In this document: positions 19,501 to 25,119 of the stretch, piece after piece
How the letters are laid out: each line of letters starts with the position of its first letter
Numbering within the stretch: the stretch's first letter is position 1
From: an uncultured Stomatobaculum sp.
GTDB lineage: Bacteria; Bacillota; Clostridia; Lachnospirales; Lachnospiraceae
NCBI RefSeq assembly: GCF_937924975.1
Contig: NZ_CALEYG010000036.1
Location: forward strand, 1-42,780
Direction of reading: 5' to 3'
DNA length: 42,780 nucleotides
Made by a program: the position numbers and the translations under genes
The notes under the pieces: model-generated
The model's input: the letters and a program-made list of their open reading frames with translations, nothing else
Told to the model about the DNA's origin: nothing
The model's database searches: none

Positions 19501-21873
19501 CGTCACACCAAAGCGCAGGATGGGATTGATCTCAGAGTGCTTGTTGACCTCAAATACGCCATAGGTATTCAGCGGAACCACATCGAGGCGGTCCACCAGA
19601 TGACGCGTTTTGATTGTAACATCCTTGGTGAGCGGCTGACCGCCGTTTTCGAGAATCTGCTTCGAACTGATGCTCCGGTTCACATGTGCTGCAAAATTAT
19701 CGGGAATATCCTGACCATTCGACATTCTGTGGTGATAAGCGCGGAGCTTATAGTTGAACCAGACATTGACCGGAATACTCGCATAGTCGCGGTTATAATA
19801 GGCACCGCGCGTATTGTAACCGTAAATATCCTTGAACACCTCTACGCGGGCAATATATTCCGTGTTTGAAGTGTTGTCCGCCTCGGTAAAGTCATAGCTC
19901 GTCACACCCGTGCCGTCGACGATGCTCGCCGCATTTTCGGAGTAGTTTACGCCATCATAAGAAACCGTCTGGGGCGTATAGCTTGCGGAAAGTCCTTCTG
20001 CAAGTATGGTCTTTAAGCGAATCGCACCGGTCACCGCGTCTTTAATATAAAAGCGATAGCTGAGGCCGTTATCCTTACCGGTGCCCAGATTCTCAAAGTG
20101 AACCGGCGCGAGCTCCTCTCCGAAATCATAGACTACCTTCAGGTCATCCTGAATTTTGAAATTATTTGCGCCATCATTAAAACGGGCCTGTGCCTCCAAC
20201 AATCTGGAGTCGGACCACTCCGGATGCGTCGAATCATACTGCGGCAAACTGTTAATATTGCTACCGTTAAATGTACCCGCAATTGCCGCATCCAGCAGGG
20301 TAAGCGTATCCAGCGTAATCGGCTGTGTTCCCTGAATGAAGTTAAACTTGAGCGGCGTTCCGGTTACACTCACGTCTCCGAGCAGTTCGTTGTCAGGTGC
20401 CTTGAACTCGGAACCGACTGCTGCCGTATGATTGGTCGCTGTCCAGTTTCCCGTATAGAGCTGGTTGTAACGCACAACCGGGAAAAACATAAAATGGAAT
20501 GTACCGGCCTTGCGAAACAAGTCCACATTGGAGACATTCGCGTTTTGTCTCTCGACCTTGGCATAGTCCGTACCGCTGAATCTCGTATAGAGCGTGTTGG
20601 CATCAAAGCGGTAAATGCCGTCACTCCACGGCACAGTTGCGGTCAGCGACGAATTATAATCACCTATGTGACGCACCGGCAGCGTGATGCCGTCATCGCT
20701 CTCAAACCAGTAGAACAAGACACCGCGCTTCTCAAAGAGATTTCCCTCATCCGGAAGCTTGAACTCAAACTGTGCACCGGGACCGATATAGCCCTCTGTC
20801 TTATGTACAGAGACCTGGAAACCCTTCCGCTGATGTGTAACCAGATTGTCATTGCTGTAGTTGCCGGAAGCCAGAAGCATCTTTGCATCGCTATCCGCGC
20901 TGGTCGTCCCGGAGTTCGTGGAGCCCGCTCTTCTACCCACATTGGCGAACGAAATATCACCTGGCATCCAGGAGAAGCTGTCCGAGTCATTCGTAATCGT
21001 ATAGGTCGGATTCTGGTTGCTCGTCTCAAGCGAAAGCGAAGCCGTCTCAATGGTCTCGGTCGTCGTTGTAAGCAGCGTCTGCTGCGGCGTACCGTAATTC
21101 TTGAACACGCGAATCTGGAATCGATACTTACCCTCCGTGAGCGCAAGGTCATTGATTAACTGAAGCGCATTCTGCTGCAGCGTAATCTGACCCGACACAC
21201 CCGCGACTGCTACATTTGGTCTTGCAATCAAAACCTGACCGTCTGCCGTATTTTGCTTCGTAAACGGCGAACCGCTCGGCGTCGGAACCGACTGCACATC
21301 GAATCCCGCCGGAATCAGAATCTCAATTCCGACTTTGGACCGGTCGGCCGGCGGAATCTCCTCAGGGCGAACACCGAACTCAAGGTTAAAGGTACGCTCT
21401 CCGTATTTGCCGATGGCAAAGTCAGAGGGCTGCTTTAACACTGTATTCGCATTGTCCAGACGGATATAGTTATTTGCCGCCGTCAGCACGCCTCCCTCTG
21501 TCGGACCTGACCAGGCACCGCTTCGATAGGCATTGGTCGCAGTGGCCGGCATAGCGAGAAGCGAAGTCATGAGAAGCGCATTGCTCATCGATGCATTGTT
21601 TCCCGATGCCAGACGATTATTCCAGCCGAGCGACAAGGTTCCCAAAGCACTGAGATCTCTGTCATCTATGAGATCACCGTCTCGGTCTTCCTCATCCCAG
21701 CCGTCATCGTCATCCTGCGATGAAACCAACGGGATATAGCTGTTATTTCCCGCTGTGCTGTAGCGGTGATAGGCCGCTGCGAGCGCATTCAAAGGCATCG
21801 ACTCTACAATGAGCAGAACCGCCAGAATGAGCGCTACAACTCTCCATATCCCTCTCCTTCTTCCTTCTTTCAT
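7555..21873 (-). CDS. 4772-residue LPKTG-anchored repeat adhesin (FctA isopeptide and InlB repeats)
   Basis: Signal peptide at residues 1-33 (basic start, hydrophobic core, NALAAA). Residues 35-1730 match no family I recognise and include a DTDFDADRDG calcium-type loop near 1460. An SdrD-B-like domain (about 1733-1830), an Ig-like segment and one InlB repeat (about 1951-2046) follow. Then come seven FctA/Spy0128-like domains starting near 2051, 2453, 2854, 3254, 3659, 4048 and 4434. Each of the first six is followed by three InlB/Flg_new repeats and the last by one, about twenty InlB repeats in all. Every FctA unit keeps a Lys (IQKTLTG type), a Glu (YEVTEL type) and an Asn (FTNDY type) placed as in self-crosslinking pilin domains. 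A Gly-rich linker (about 4644-4665) leads to LPKTGE at 4735-4740, a hydrophobic segment and a basic tail. GGAGG lies 12 bases before the ATG, which is long. Probably a very long, stiff, wall-anchored adhesin. Confidence 0.95.
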   Translation of the reverse strand: MKEGRRRGIWRVVALILAVLLIVESMPLNALAAAYHRYSTAGNNSYIPLVSSQDDDDGWDEEDRDGDLIDDRDLSALGTLSLGWNNRLASGNNASMSNALLMTSLLAMPATATNAYRSGAWSGPTEGGVLTAANNYIRLDNANTVLKQPSDFAIGKYGERTFNLEFGVRPEEIPPADRSKVGIEILIPAGFDVQSVPTPSGSPFTKQNTADGQVLIARPNVAVAGVSGQITLQQNALQLINDLALTEGKYRFQIRVFKNYGTPQQTLLTTTTETIETASLSLETSNQNPTYTITNDSDSFSWMPGDISFANVGRRAGSTNSGTTSADSDAKMLLASGNYSNDNLVTHQRKGFQVSVHKTEGYIGPGAQFEFKLPDEGNLFEKRGVLFYWFESDDGITLPVRHIGDYNSSLTATVPWSDGIYRFDANTLYTRFSGTDYAKVERQNANVSNVDLFRKAGTFHFMFFPVVRYNQLYTGNWTATNHTAAVGSEFKAPDNELLGDVSVTGTPLKFNFIQGTQPITLDTLTLLDAAIAGTFNGSNINSLPQYDSTHPEWSDSRLLEAQARFNDGANNFKIQDDLKVVYDFGEELAPVHFENLGTGKDNGLSYRFYIKDAVTGAIRLKTILAEGLSASYTPQTVSYDGVNYSENAASIVDGTGVTSYDFTEADNTSNTEYIARVEVFKDIYGYNTRGAYYNRDYASIPVNVWFNYKLRAYHHRMSNGQDIPDNFAAHVNRSISSKQILENGGQPLTKDVTIKTRHLVDRLDVVPLNTYGVFEVNKHSEINPILRFGVTKYAETMDYNVDTSGNAYAYGDPNYNPPVVEVSGAGVEITDHLEKANQRLLGFWDENDVYHDFQADGFDPDQPAYLKDGVNMYSDTKLTVMGDPNDTGAFEGQVYDLEAIFNHYGVRYAKRLVLAQEKLNDWKISGLFETRWTRLFAQQVTPGHLNYDNVIGTNGAADLPKRVSAEGRLYCEYSDYKSERVNGGAPHDANKPGGTPSGHGTAWPQTLQSAQFVLGDKAKGISVKDFDYYINPFTPTTTYYKQTDLVNPGTATEYDRSKMKVNTEGLGADQNAEDVVGKREIELTRISVDNSDVPTNYNVTTKAQLAYRNVVYDFTGTDARLLSLTNVVSFGPLLSNRYSVPFEIEYTLSNGQTKTISDLAKYSYAPNSHGRMFVQLPDVDIANGVYVTALKVKVPSDYNWGQNSQKYGKDPAENSKRMLPEIGLGMYNVSVPKKYPGTNDKIGSVSDHESDDSYDKLTVKAKLSFEDVFGTTTSYDATGTSERIAGQRVLVDHMGLSVSYGSTNTYQGNILQVGLVNGFTASDTTSSIVKAQALKIRPTYYYKIDKNFNYVDGSLVATAGLKNGNNPPGLNPQTIPSGVVTHFVPAGTGAGQSGSDDYGILAVSYENVPEADLASGEVQLENYNGTALYGGYYSLSFKLQAKYNAKPVNVRPVMGVWMDTDFDADRDGSQGGNPQGVAVELANSRNQLVNDGPVGVDFFNQGTAKISAATGKAEMLYADTTTLHKINQQAILGLLAYAQSTIPFNESSTEVSSRDIRSNENIFSTKVYITGDNSQNTSHWELYIPVMKKGERYNYTSGGTTNQTAPNEYELDYYGVDTSTLAGLNYSVAYTTDPNPGAGGYATAKAANYSATVPANKADVTMVRVKIDNVNPSKKSFVKVQYKLHDPKSLLGNMKNQNVVFGNFNMGSSTTPYFGATGQASLPLTYTLKDMEISGFAWDETDRNSTYNAGTDSLLQNVRFRVYDPATNTQVQLNSAPNGDFLVNSGANGSYTVLVPHDGNWIVEADTSGLGVEKKLVLQNKNGRPAIDSAFDRETNRVTTSVVVDPYRNLYSRENVNAGFYTAPKITLNNLRIPVNGGTTPITAVVTDPVTPGVTFSLLSGQPTDIVTIQNSGTATGSATPQKTGMVTVTAETDDGYGGKVKTTATVQVYTDIEYDANNGTGTVSPNGDQLYPSTDNTGADARTDEGIAKSVSGTGTDTGFTRPGYLFTGWNTEADGSGQNYAPGDTVKTGARTTPLKLYAQWQQLTPVAEAFKIKKNVSGDWGTLPNTEVSPLLPSNFKFVMTSISANAPMPVGATSTTNPSNVTGAIDSVLFSMSSSDFSATVTSKEISTGLLTFTMPGTYSYVVQELNDGVTNYSYDSTQYKVTYTVTTGVGGTLAAQRSIENLTTSAVSGQVVFDNAYDLPTYQITFDPQGGDVTPTTQTVKYGHYAGEPTTPAGKSSSAGDKTGYDFRGWVYEVPDPLTGTMTEVPFAFATTAVKQNYALKAKWELRKLVVVVTDAPNADGTHANEEIFRKNDVPYGTTTAEPTQPSNKVGYHFDRWLDNANNPYDFTQPVTKNETIHATYLPNAYKVRYNANAGDATGTMTDSDHVYDVAKNLNSNAFSRPGYIFDGWNTEANGSGTNYTDAQSVMNLTTQDNAVVNLYAKWTPVTPAVAKLTIQKTLIGDRGPIATGETAPLVAETFSFTLQAKSAAAGTAYPMPTGTAAGAQSQTYTIPTSDLASGSASVQTGNISFRFPGVYEYEVTEAQGSATGYTYDNKVYTVRYTATQTGATIHVTTELQDGAGAAFTAVTSGDATAAFTNDYQLPKYQVEFDADGGSVTPGTQTGIKRGGTPTEPTAASPSTSPAGDKAGHHFVGWFEEDPSGNISSTPYDFTAPLTGNKKLKAKWDINQYHVIVKEPHDADPGMRDHEYLNNPNVNHGDTVTAPSTPNNKTGYHFNGWVDQGGNPYTFGTPVTGDTTVTATYAPNNYKVHYEPNGSNVSGTVTDSNHVYDVAKNLNQNNFTRPGYTFGGWNTQANGGGQSYTDQQSVTNLTTTDNGTVTLYAVWTPVSGATEAFSVKKTLTGDVGPLANGETAPLTAENFRFELKAVSTTAFGLSGALPMPAAAAGQQTYVMQLGTAGLTLVRGVTDTQAGESNGTVTSGLFSFTMPGEYVYEVKELGNGVTGYTYDNKVYTLKYKVQQVGTILTVTKEVSENGGSFTAFTGALDFTNDYQRPRYTVTYDADGGNVTPPTETVKHGNKATEPQTQTGHTSPAGEKTGYHFGGWIDTATNAPYNFNTPVTGNKNLKAKWDINQYHVIVKEPHDADPGMRDHEYLNNPNVNHGDTVTAPSTPNNKTGYHFNGWVDQGGNPYTFGTPVTGDTTVTATYAPNNYTVQYDKNASDATGTVPNSTHVYDVARNLNNNTYTRPGYEFAGWATTPTGTVTYPDQQSVINLTTQNNGVVKLYAVWTQATPATEAFGIQKTLTGNVGQLPNGETAPIVADSFIFRLTAKQTNAPGLTALPMPLGTVAGAQTADFTISSAGLSYGSFGTAATGTAASGLITFTLPGDYYYEVTELAGSAAGYTYGGASKVYTLHYKVTQSGTTLSVTKEVKEGSGAYVPLTGALAFDNSYALPSYTVTFNAQGGDVTPVTQTVKYGHFATRPQTQAGKSSPAGDLAGHTFLHWNKQGDSATTAYDFEHTPVTGNITLNANWSTNSYTITVTDSPDANPPHQNEVISNTTVPYNTPSTEPNRPNNRTGYHFDHWEKNNDPSHTPYTFGTPVTGNETIHAVYAPNRYTVRYNKDAADASGTVADSSHTYDVPQNLNNNAFTRPGYEFAGWSRTQGSTTVDFANQASVVNLSDTDGAVVDLYAVWTAATPVTTNVTIQKTLTGDITTTPGGLASPVTPETFRFELKAISTTATGITALPMPAAAGRAQTAVLTLSTNDLTAGSGSVQTGNITFTMPGEYIYELKELTSTTAGFIFDPTVYSLKYTVTQSGTTLSVAAQSKTGSNAYQNFAGTASFTNDYQLPKFRVTYDSDLGSATPPTESNIKYGHFATQPGNAVGTSSPAGDRTGYHFQHWIDVQTGQIFNFGDPITRDVNLKAVWARNTYTVTVNDGPDATTPNQNISTQTVTHGDPSTEPNRPNNKPGYHFGGWQTGSNTPYTFGTPVTENQTIHATYTPNHYTVRYEANGSNVSGTVANSQHTYDVAAPLTQNSYTRPGYQFGGWATRPDGTGTQYTDQQSVINLTQVDGDTVSLYAIWTPVTPYQLDLGVQKLLTGEVGLSLATGETSPLNTEAFRFKLSAVSTTAAGVSALPMPNGTVGAQETEISINGAGTGTFGPIDFVYEGDYIYRLTEVPGAATGYTYDPAVYEITVRVSQSGITMNGTASVKKNGGTATAVAGNLAFSNDYQLPRFNVSFNPDGGSNTPNTQTVRYGDPVVTPGNAPGTSSPAGDKTGYHFKHWAKPDGTPYHFGDPVTMDTPLIAIWEINRYTITVTDAPDANPGYQNRIITTDNQVPHGTVPTEPTHPDNKTDYVFDHWEKPDGTPYRFDEPMTGNITVHAVYRQKQYNVTFEQNGSNVIGNMPNQHFNGGETKPLTGNTYARPGYVFSGWGRTPVATTPDFADAQTVSNLTGTDGDTVHLYAIWTPVTPAVVSVPTVIKQITGDTPHNAGQFSFTLTAVSSTASGSQTDIPMPAAAQGDTDRITVNGAGQGSFGTITFRFPGTYVYRIAELPEGRKGFSFDPDEVTLTYIVTQNGLNLNVVTSAQKNGNPVTDATFMNRFTVPDYTITFDGNGSWIRIPTQSVREGNHGTDPQTTMLRTESKFIGWYLNGQPYDFNTPVYDDITLVAMYEDKPSEDNSGNSGGGGNGGGGGNGGGGKSSHRDGKTTPSTNPLNQGISDTTVVPPVSPTEPVPNRPAEATSTPHGEAISPTERHKTTVVTGTTKRSKRGKLPKTGEAPISNPLPQLVTPILAAYALLAEEKRRREQTK
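12371..12612 (-). repeat. Near-identical 242 bp duplication, copy 1
   Basis: Base-by-base comparison with 13580-13821 gives three differences in 242 positions, all silent, so the encoded InlB repeat (about 80 residues) is identical. The offset is 1209 bases, one module length. The other modules differ clearly in this part. Confidence 0.95.
13580..13821 (-). repeat. Near-identical 242 bp duplication, copy 2
   Basis: Partner of 12371-12612, one module upstream in the same gene. The flanking parts of the two modules are much less alike, so the identity is confined to one InlB repeat and its edges. That points to recent gene conversion or a local exchange. Confidence 0.95.
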
Positions 21874-21978
21874 CTATCTTCCGATCCTCCTTTGTTCTTT
21901 GCTGCCGCAGAGATATACGCTTCTCTACGGTCATTCCCCAAATCAGTAATTAATACTAATTCTTGACATTCTCGGAAT

Positions 21979-22008
21979 AGAATAGCATATTTTTCTTTTC
22001 TGTGTCCA
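21979..22008 (-). promoter_or_regulatory. Candidate promoter of the 4772-residue adhesin gene
   Basis: On the minus strand, TGGACA (22008-22003) and TATTCT (21984-21979) are separated by 18 bases. The match is reasonable but not perfect, and the predicted leader is about 100 bases. It overlaps a weaker plus-strand match. Confidence 0.45.
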
Positions 22009-22218
22009 TTAAAACACGCTGACATCTTAATTTTTATTGATTTTTATCCGTAGCATCTGCTTGGAATAAAGTAATTTTTGCTTTCTTTTCATAAAATGCA
22101 TATTTTTCACAGATATAGAACGACTATTTATTCACTCTATGCTTTTTTGCATAATATTATTTCGGTTCTTCATTTATAACTTGTCATAAATGTAAAAAAC
22201 GGAAAGGGCTGTCCGCAC

Positions 22219-22278
22219 ACAAAAAGAGAGCGACTTTGAGGCCCGTAATTCCGCTTCCGGTCTCAAAGCCGCTCTCTG
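22219..22278 (-). terminator. Intrinsic terminator of the exopolysaccharide operon
   Basis: A 19-base stem with one mismatch (AGAGAGCGGCTTTGAGACC pairs with 22243-22225) is followed on the minus strand by CTCTCTTTTTGTGTG. It starts seven bases past the ligase stop codon at 22284, closing the eleven-gene operon. Confidence 0.9.
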
Positions 22279-22283
22279 CCACT

Positions 22284-23759
22284 TCACCGCAGGAGCTTTC
22301 CTGTACTGTTTTTCGGCAACTCTTCTGCCGACAAATTAACTTTCCGAATCTGTTCTGCGCGCGGCAATGTGCGATTCAGTTCCTTGATGAATGCACGAAC
22401 CTCTTCTGCCTTGCTCTCCTCTGCCGCCGCTGCCACAGAGAAAATATTGACTGCAATTTCTTCTCCGTCGCCAAAGACAATGCACTCGTCGATCAACCGG
22501 CAGGCATAGAGCTTATCCTCAAGAACTTCCGGGCTCACATTCTCTCCGTTCGAGAGGACAATGATATTTTTGCGCCGTCCTGTCACAAAGAGATAGCCGT
22601 CTTCATCGATGCGACCCAAATCGCCGGTGTGGAACCAGCCGTCGCGAATTGCCTCCGCTGTCGCCGCAGGATTTTTATAGTAACCCTTCATCACATTCTT
22701 GCCGCGGACACAGATTTCTTCGTCCTCAATCTTGATTTCGCAGAAATCAGCGACCGTGCAACAGGCGCCGTCCCGATAGGGGCCGCGATATGTCACCGTA
22801 CCGGTAGTCTCGGTAAGACCGTAATACGTGCGCGGCATAATGTTGCGCGCATGCAGTGCCTGGATGAGCACGGGGCTCATTGCGGCACCGAGGCAAAGCG
22901 CCTCCTGTACGGAGTCAAGCGTCTTTGCGACTTTCTCATTTTTCTCGGCGCGCTCCAGAATCCGCTTCATCATCGCCGGTGCGACAATGAGCTTCCCGAA
23001 CTGCCGCGCACTGAGATCCTGCAGGAACTGCCGCGCATTGCTGATAAAGAGACAGTTGCCGCGTGCAAGTTCTCCCATAATCGGAATCACGCCGCCGATA
23101 TGGAAAAACGGCAGGATAATCAGATTTTCATAGTGCTGCAGCGTTCCGCGCTCTCTCTCCGCGCGAAGTCCATTGAAAACTTCCGCCGGATAAGCACAGA
23201 GATTTCCGTTGGTAATCTCTACAATCTTCGAGCGCCCGCTGGTACCCGATGAGAGCAACATGAGGATGGTGTCGTCCTCTTCTCCTCGATACAGTTCCTC
23301 GAGCGCCTCACACTTTGAACTCTCCGCAAAAACGTGGTCGAGCGGCAACAAGCGCCCTGCCGGATAGGCTGCGTTCAGTTCTGCCGCATACTCGCTGTCT
23401 GCGAGCTGAGCCGCTCCTGCCATCATATAGGGAATGCCGATTTCCGCGGCAAATTCCAACACGCGCGCTGCCCCGAAACTCTGATTCAACGGGACGAAAA
23501 CACCGCCTGCCGCAATTACACCGAGATATTCGACAAAGTACGGATAGGAGTTATCGGCCGCGATACCGACGCGGAACGGTTCCTCCGGCGACAGACACTT
23601 CTGCTTCTCACTCCAGTATGCCGCTGCACGCGACACATCTTCCAGAAAACGTTCAAAGCACACGGTACAGATTTCTCCGCTCTCCGCATCCCGATAGCAA
23701 AAAGCCTCCCGCTTTGGATAAGCACGAACAATCTCTTCTAAAATATCGACAAATACCAT
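22284..23759 (-). CDS. AMP-forming carboxylic acid ligase, likely loading the adjacent carrier protein
   Basis: A 491-residue ANL-superfamily adenylating enzyme of full family length. Visible motifs: phosphate loop SSGTSGRSK (170-178), YGLTETTG (313-320), HTGDLGR (377-383), a hinge around GRRKNIIVLSNGENVSP (394-410) and the C-terminal catalytic Lys K488 in STGK. These enzymes activate a carboxylate as acyl-AMP and pass it to a thiol, either CoA or a carrier-protein phosphopantetheine. The start is three bases after the carrier gene stop, with GGGGA inside that gene's end, so translational coupling and a shared job are likely. The YGLTET and GENVSP signatures look more like fatty-acyl ligases than typical DltA, so the acid may be a fatty or short organic acid rather than D-alanine. 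The substrate is not readable from the sequence. It is the last gene of the operon. Confidence 0.9.
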   Translation of the reverse strand: MVFVDILEEIVRAYPKREAFCYRDAESGEICTVCFERFLEDVSRAAAYWSEKQKCLSPEEPFRVGIAADNSYPYFVEYLGVIAAGGVFVPLNQSFGAARVLEFAAEIGIPYMMAGAAQLADSEYAAELNAAYPAGRLLPLDHVFAESSKCEALEELYRGEEDDTILMLLSSGTSGRSKIVEITNGNLCAYPAEVFNGLRAERERGTLQHYENLIILPFFHIGGVIPIMGELARGNCLFISNARQFLQDLSARQFGKLIVAPAMMKRILERAEKNEKVAKTLDSVQEALCLGAAMSPVLIQALHARNIMPRTYYGLTETTGTVTYRGPYRDGACCTVADFCEIKIEDEEICVRGKNVMKGYYKNPAATAEAIRDGWFHTGDLGRIDEDGYLFVTGRRKNIIVLSNGENVSPEVLEDKLYACRLIDECIVFGDGEEIAVNIFSVAAAAEESKAEEVRAFIKELNRTLPRAEQIRKVNLSAEELPKNSTGKLLR

Positions 23760-23762
23760 GCT

Positions 23763-24008
23763 TTACTTCCCCATGCGACGAATCACTGCGTCCGCAATGT
23801 CACCAACGGTCTCCGTGTTGGCAAGTTCCTTCTCCGGCATGCGAATGTGGAAATTGGATTCCAGCGCGCCGAGCAGGCTATAGAAATCCAGCGAATCGAT
23901 GTTCAGATCTTCCTGCATCTCCGTGTCCTCGTCAATCTCGACCTGATTCACATCCATCACATCCCGGATAACTGCAATGACCTTCTCAATGACTTCTTCG
24001 CGTTCCAT
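23763..24008 (-). CDS. Acyl carrier protein (DltC/AcpP-type)
   Basis: An acidic 81-residue protein with the phosphopantetheine site at Ser39 in NIDSLDFYSL, the normal size for a stand-alone carrier. AAAGGAG lies nine bases before the ATG. It sits between the serine hydrolase (45-base gap) and the AMP-forming ligase (three-base gap), with no fatty acid synthase genes near. A dedicated carrier for the ligase product is therefore more likely than a housekeeping AcpP. It would need a phosphopantetheinyl transferase encoded elsewhere. In dlt systems the loaded carrier hands its group to an MBOAT protein, and this operon has one, at 34316. Confidence 0.92.
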   Translation of the reverse strand: MEREEVIEKVIAVIRDVMDVNQVEIDEDTEMQEDLNIDSLDFYSLLGALESNFHIRMPEKELANTETVGDIADAVIRRMGK

Positions 24009-24053
24009 ACTGTTTGTCTCCTTTCGATTCTAAACCCATTCGTTACCAGCTGC

Positions 24054-25118
24054 TTATTGTCTCGACGCCTCTTCGTGGGTCAGCCACTCCTTCAAGGCAT
24101 CGGTCAGCTCATTTAAATCACTCTCCGGCCTGCGTCCAAGAAGTATGATCTGCTCTTTGGTGTTCGTGTCATAGAGCATATTGGAGCGGTACAGGTGTGT
24201 CGCACCGGCATGCCGGAACACACCATCCTTTCGGTTAAGTCCCATATGATAGCCGTTCTCTTTGAACAGGTCCTGCGGCACAATGCCCGGAAAACCACCG
24301 CCGTAGAGATAGTTCTGCCAGAGGTAAAGGTCTATGACAGTCGAGGTCATTTCGCCTGCCGAGAACGTAAATGCCGGTGCAAACTCTCTGCCGTCTCCGT
24401 TCTTCTGCGGGTCAAAGGGTCTCACCTCTGCATCATTCCAGTTGAAGCCTGTATGCCGCATTCCAACCGCTTGGATGATGTTCTTCCGGATATAATCCTC
24501 ATACTTCTCACCGCTCAGCTGTTCAATGATGAGTCCCAATAAATAGTAGTTCGTATTGGAGTATTCAAAAGTCTCTCCCGGCGTTGTCTTGAGTTGCAGC
24601 GCAAAAACATCTGCGCGCAAAGCCGCCAGATCCATACCGCTGTAAATCTGATCTCCGTACTTGTCTCGAAGCGACTGCTCATCCGAGAAATTCGGCAGAC
24701 CTGATTTCATCTCAAGCAACTGCTGTACCGTCACCTGACCGCCGTAAGGACAATCGGGCAGATATGTGCCGATTGGTGCGTCTAAGCGAAGCTTGCCCTC
24801 ATTCAAAAGCTGATAAATCGCAACACCCGTGAACTGTTTGGTCAGCGAGTTGATCGCCACTGTCGAATCGCGTCCGATAGGTGTCTGGTTGTCCGCCGAA
24901 ACGGTTCCTCTTCCGCCGGAAGCGATAATCTTGCCGTCTCTGGCGAGCAGGTAGCTCCCCTCAAACTTTGCATCGCTGAGAATCCGGTCCAGTTTTTTCG
25001 AGTAAGCCCGGTCGCGACGCTCTGCACCACCTGCCAAATATATGCGAATCCCGACAAGCAACACGAATACAAACATCGCAACCGAGGCAAGTGTAAAAAG
25101 ATGTTTGCTCTTCAACAC
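24054..25118 (-). CDS. Membrane-anchored serine hydrolase of the beta-lactamase/PBP family (FmtA-like)
   Basis: 354 residues: a short N-terminal segment, one membrane helix (about 8-29), then an extracellular class-C beta-lactamase-like domain. The active-site triad is visible as S91-L-T-K94, Y186-S-N188 and H303-A-G305, the last replacing the usual KTG or HTG. Family members are D-Ala carboxypeptidases, esterases and beta-lactamases; FmtA of Staphylococcus aureus removes D-Ala esters from teichoic acid. In this operon an esterase that edits acyl groups on the polysaccharide is an attractive guess. The start is GTG at 25118, one base after the GH5 stop and four bases after AGGAG. A TTG three bases on, at better spacing, is an alternative. 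Resistance to beta-lactams is not implied. Confidence 0.87.
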   Translation of the reverse strand: MLKSKHLFTLASVAMFVFVLLVGIRIYLAGGAERRDRAYSKKLDRILSDAKFEGSYLLARDGKIIASGGRGTVSADNQTPIGRDSTVAINSLTKQFTGVAIYQLLNEGKLRLDAPIGTYLPDCPYGGQVTVQQLLEMKSGLPNFSDEQSLRDKYGDQIYSGMDLAALRADVFALQLKTTPGETFEYSNTNYYLLGLIIEQLSGEKYEDYIRKNIIQAVGMRHTGFNWNDAEVRPFDPQKNGDGREFAPAFTFSAGEMTSTVIDLYLWQNYLYGGGFPGIVPQDLFKENGYHMGLNRKDGVFRHAGATHLYRSNMLYDTNTKEQIILLGRRPESDLNELTDALKEWLTHEEASRQ

Positions 25119-25119
25119 A

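Larger units (their letters stand above)
21874..22283. other. A/T-rich 410-base intergenic region between the exopolysaccharide operon and the giant adhesin gene
   Basis: No credible gene. It holds the operon terminator (22219-22278), a promoter candidate for the adhesin (21979-22008), a leader hairpin CGCAGAGA / TCTCTACG (21906-21929) just before the ribosome site, and two inverted repeats upstream of the promoter: TATGC-N6-GCATA (22138-22153) and CATTTAT-N8-ATAAATG (22171-22192). The base composition is strikingly A/T-rich next to the coding DNA. Confidence 0.7.

Noticed and set aside
21874..21978. A c-di-GMP riboswitch in the leader of the giant adhesin gene.
   Set aside because: The leader is only about 100 bases, and I could not find the conserved GEMM elements, only a simple hairpin.
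21963..21991. A plus-strand TTGACA with a 17-base spacer to CATATT.
   Set aside because: The -10 element is poor, and no gene follows on the plus strand, only the antisense end of the ligase gene. Probably chance in A/T-rich DNA.
22284..24008. Naming the ligase and carrier dltA and dltC.
   Set aside because: The logic is dlt-like, but the ligase motifs (YGLTET, GENVSP) resemble acyl ligases as much as DltA, and no dltB-dltD pair lies next to them. A symbol would overstate what is known.
24054..25118. An antibiotic-resistance beta-lactamase.
   Set aside because: The motifs are those of the broad class C/PBP family, but the HAG box, membrane anchor and operon context point to a cell-surface hydrolase, not a secreted resistance enzyme.
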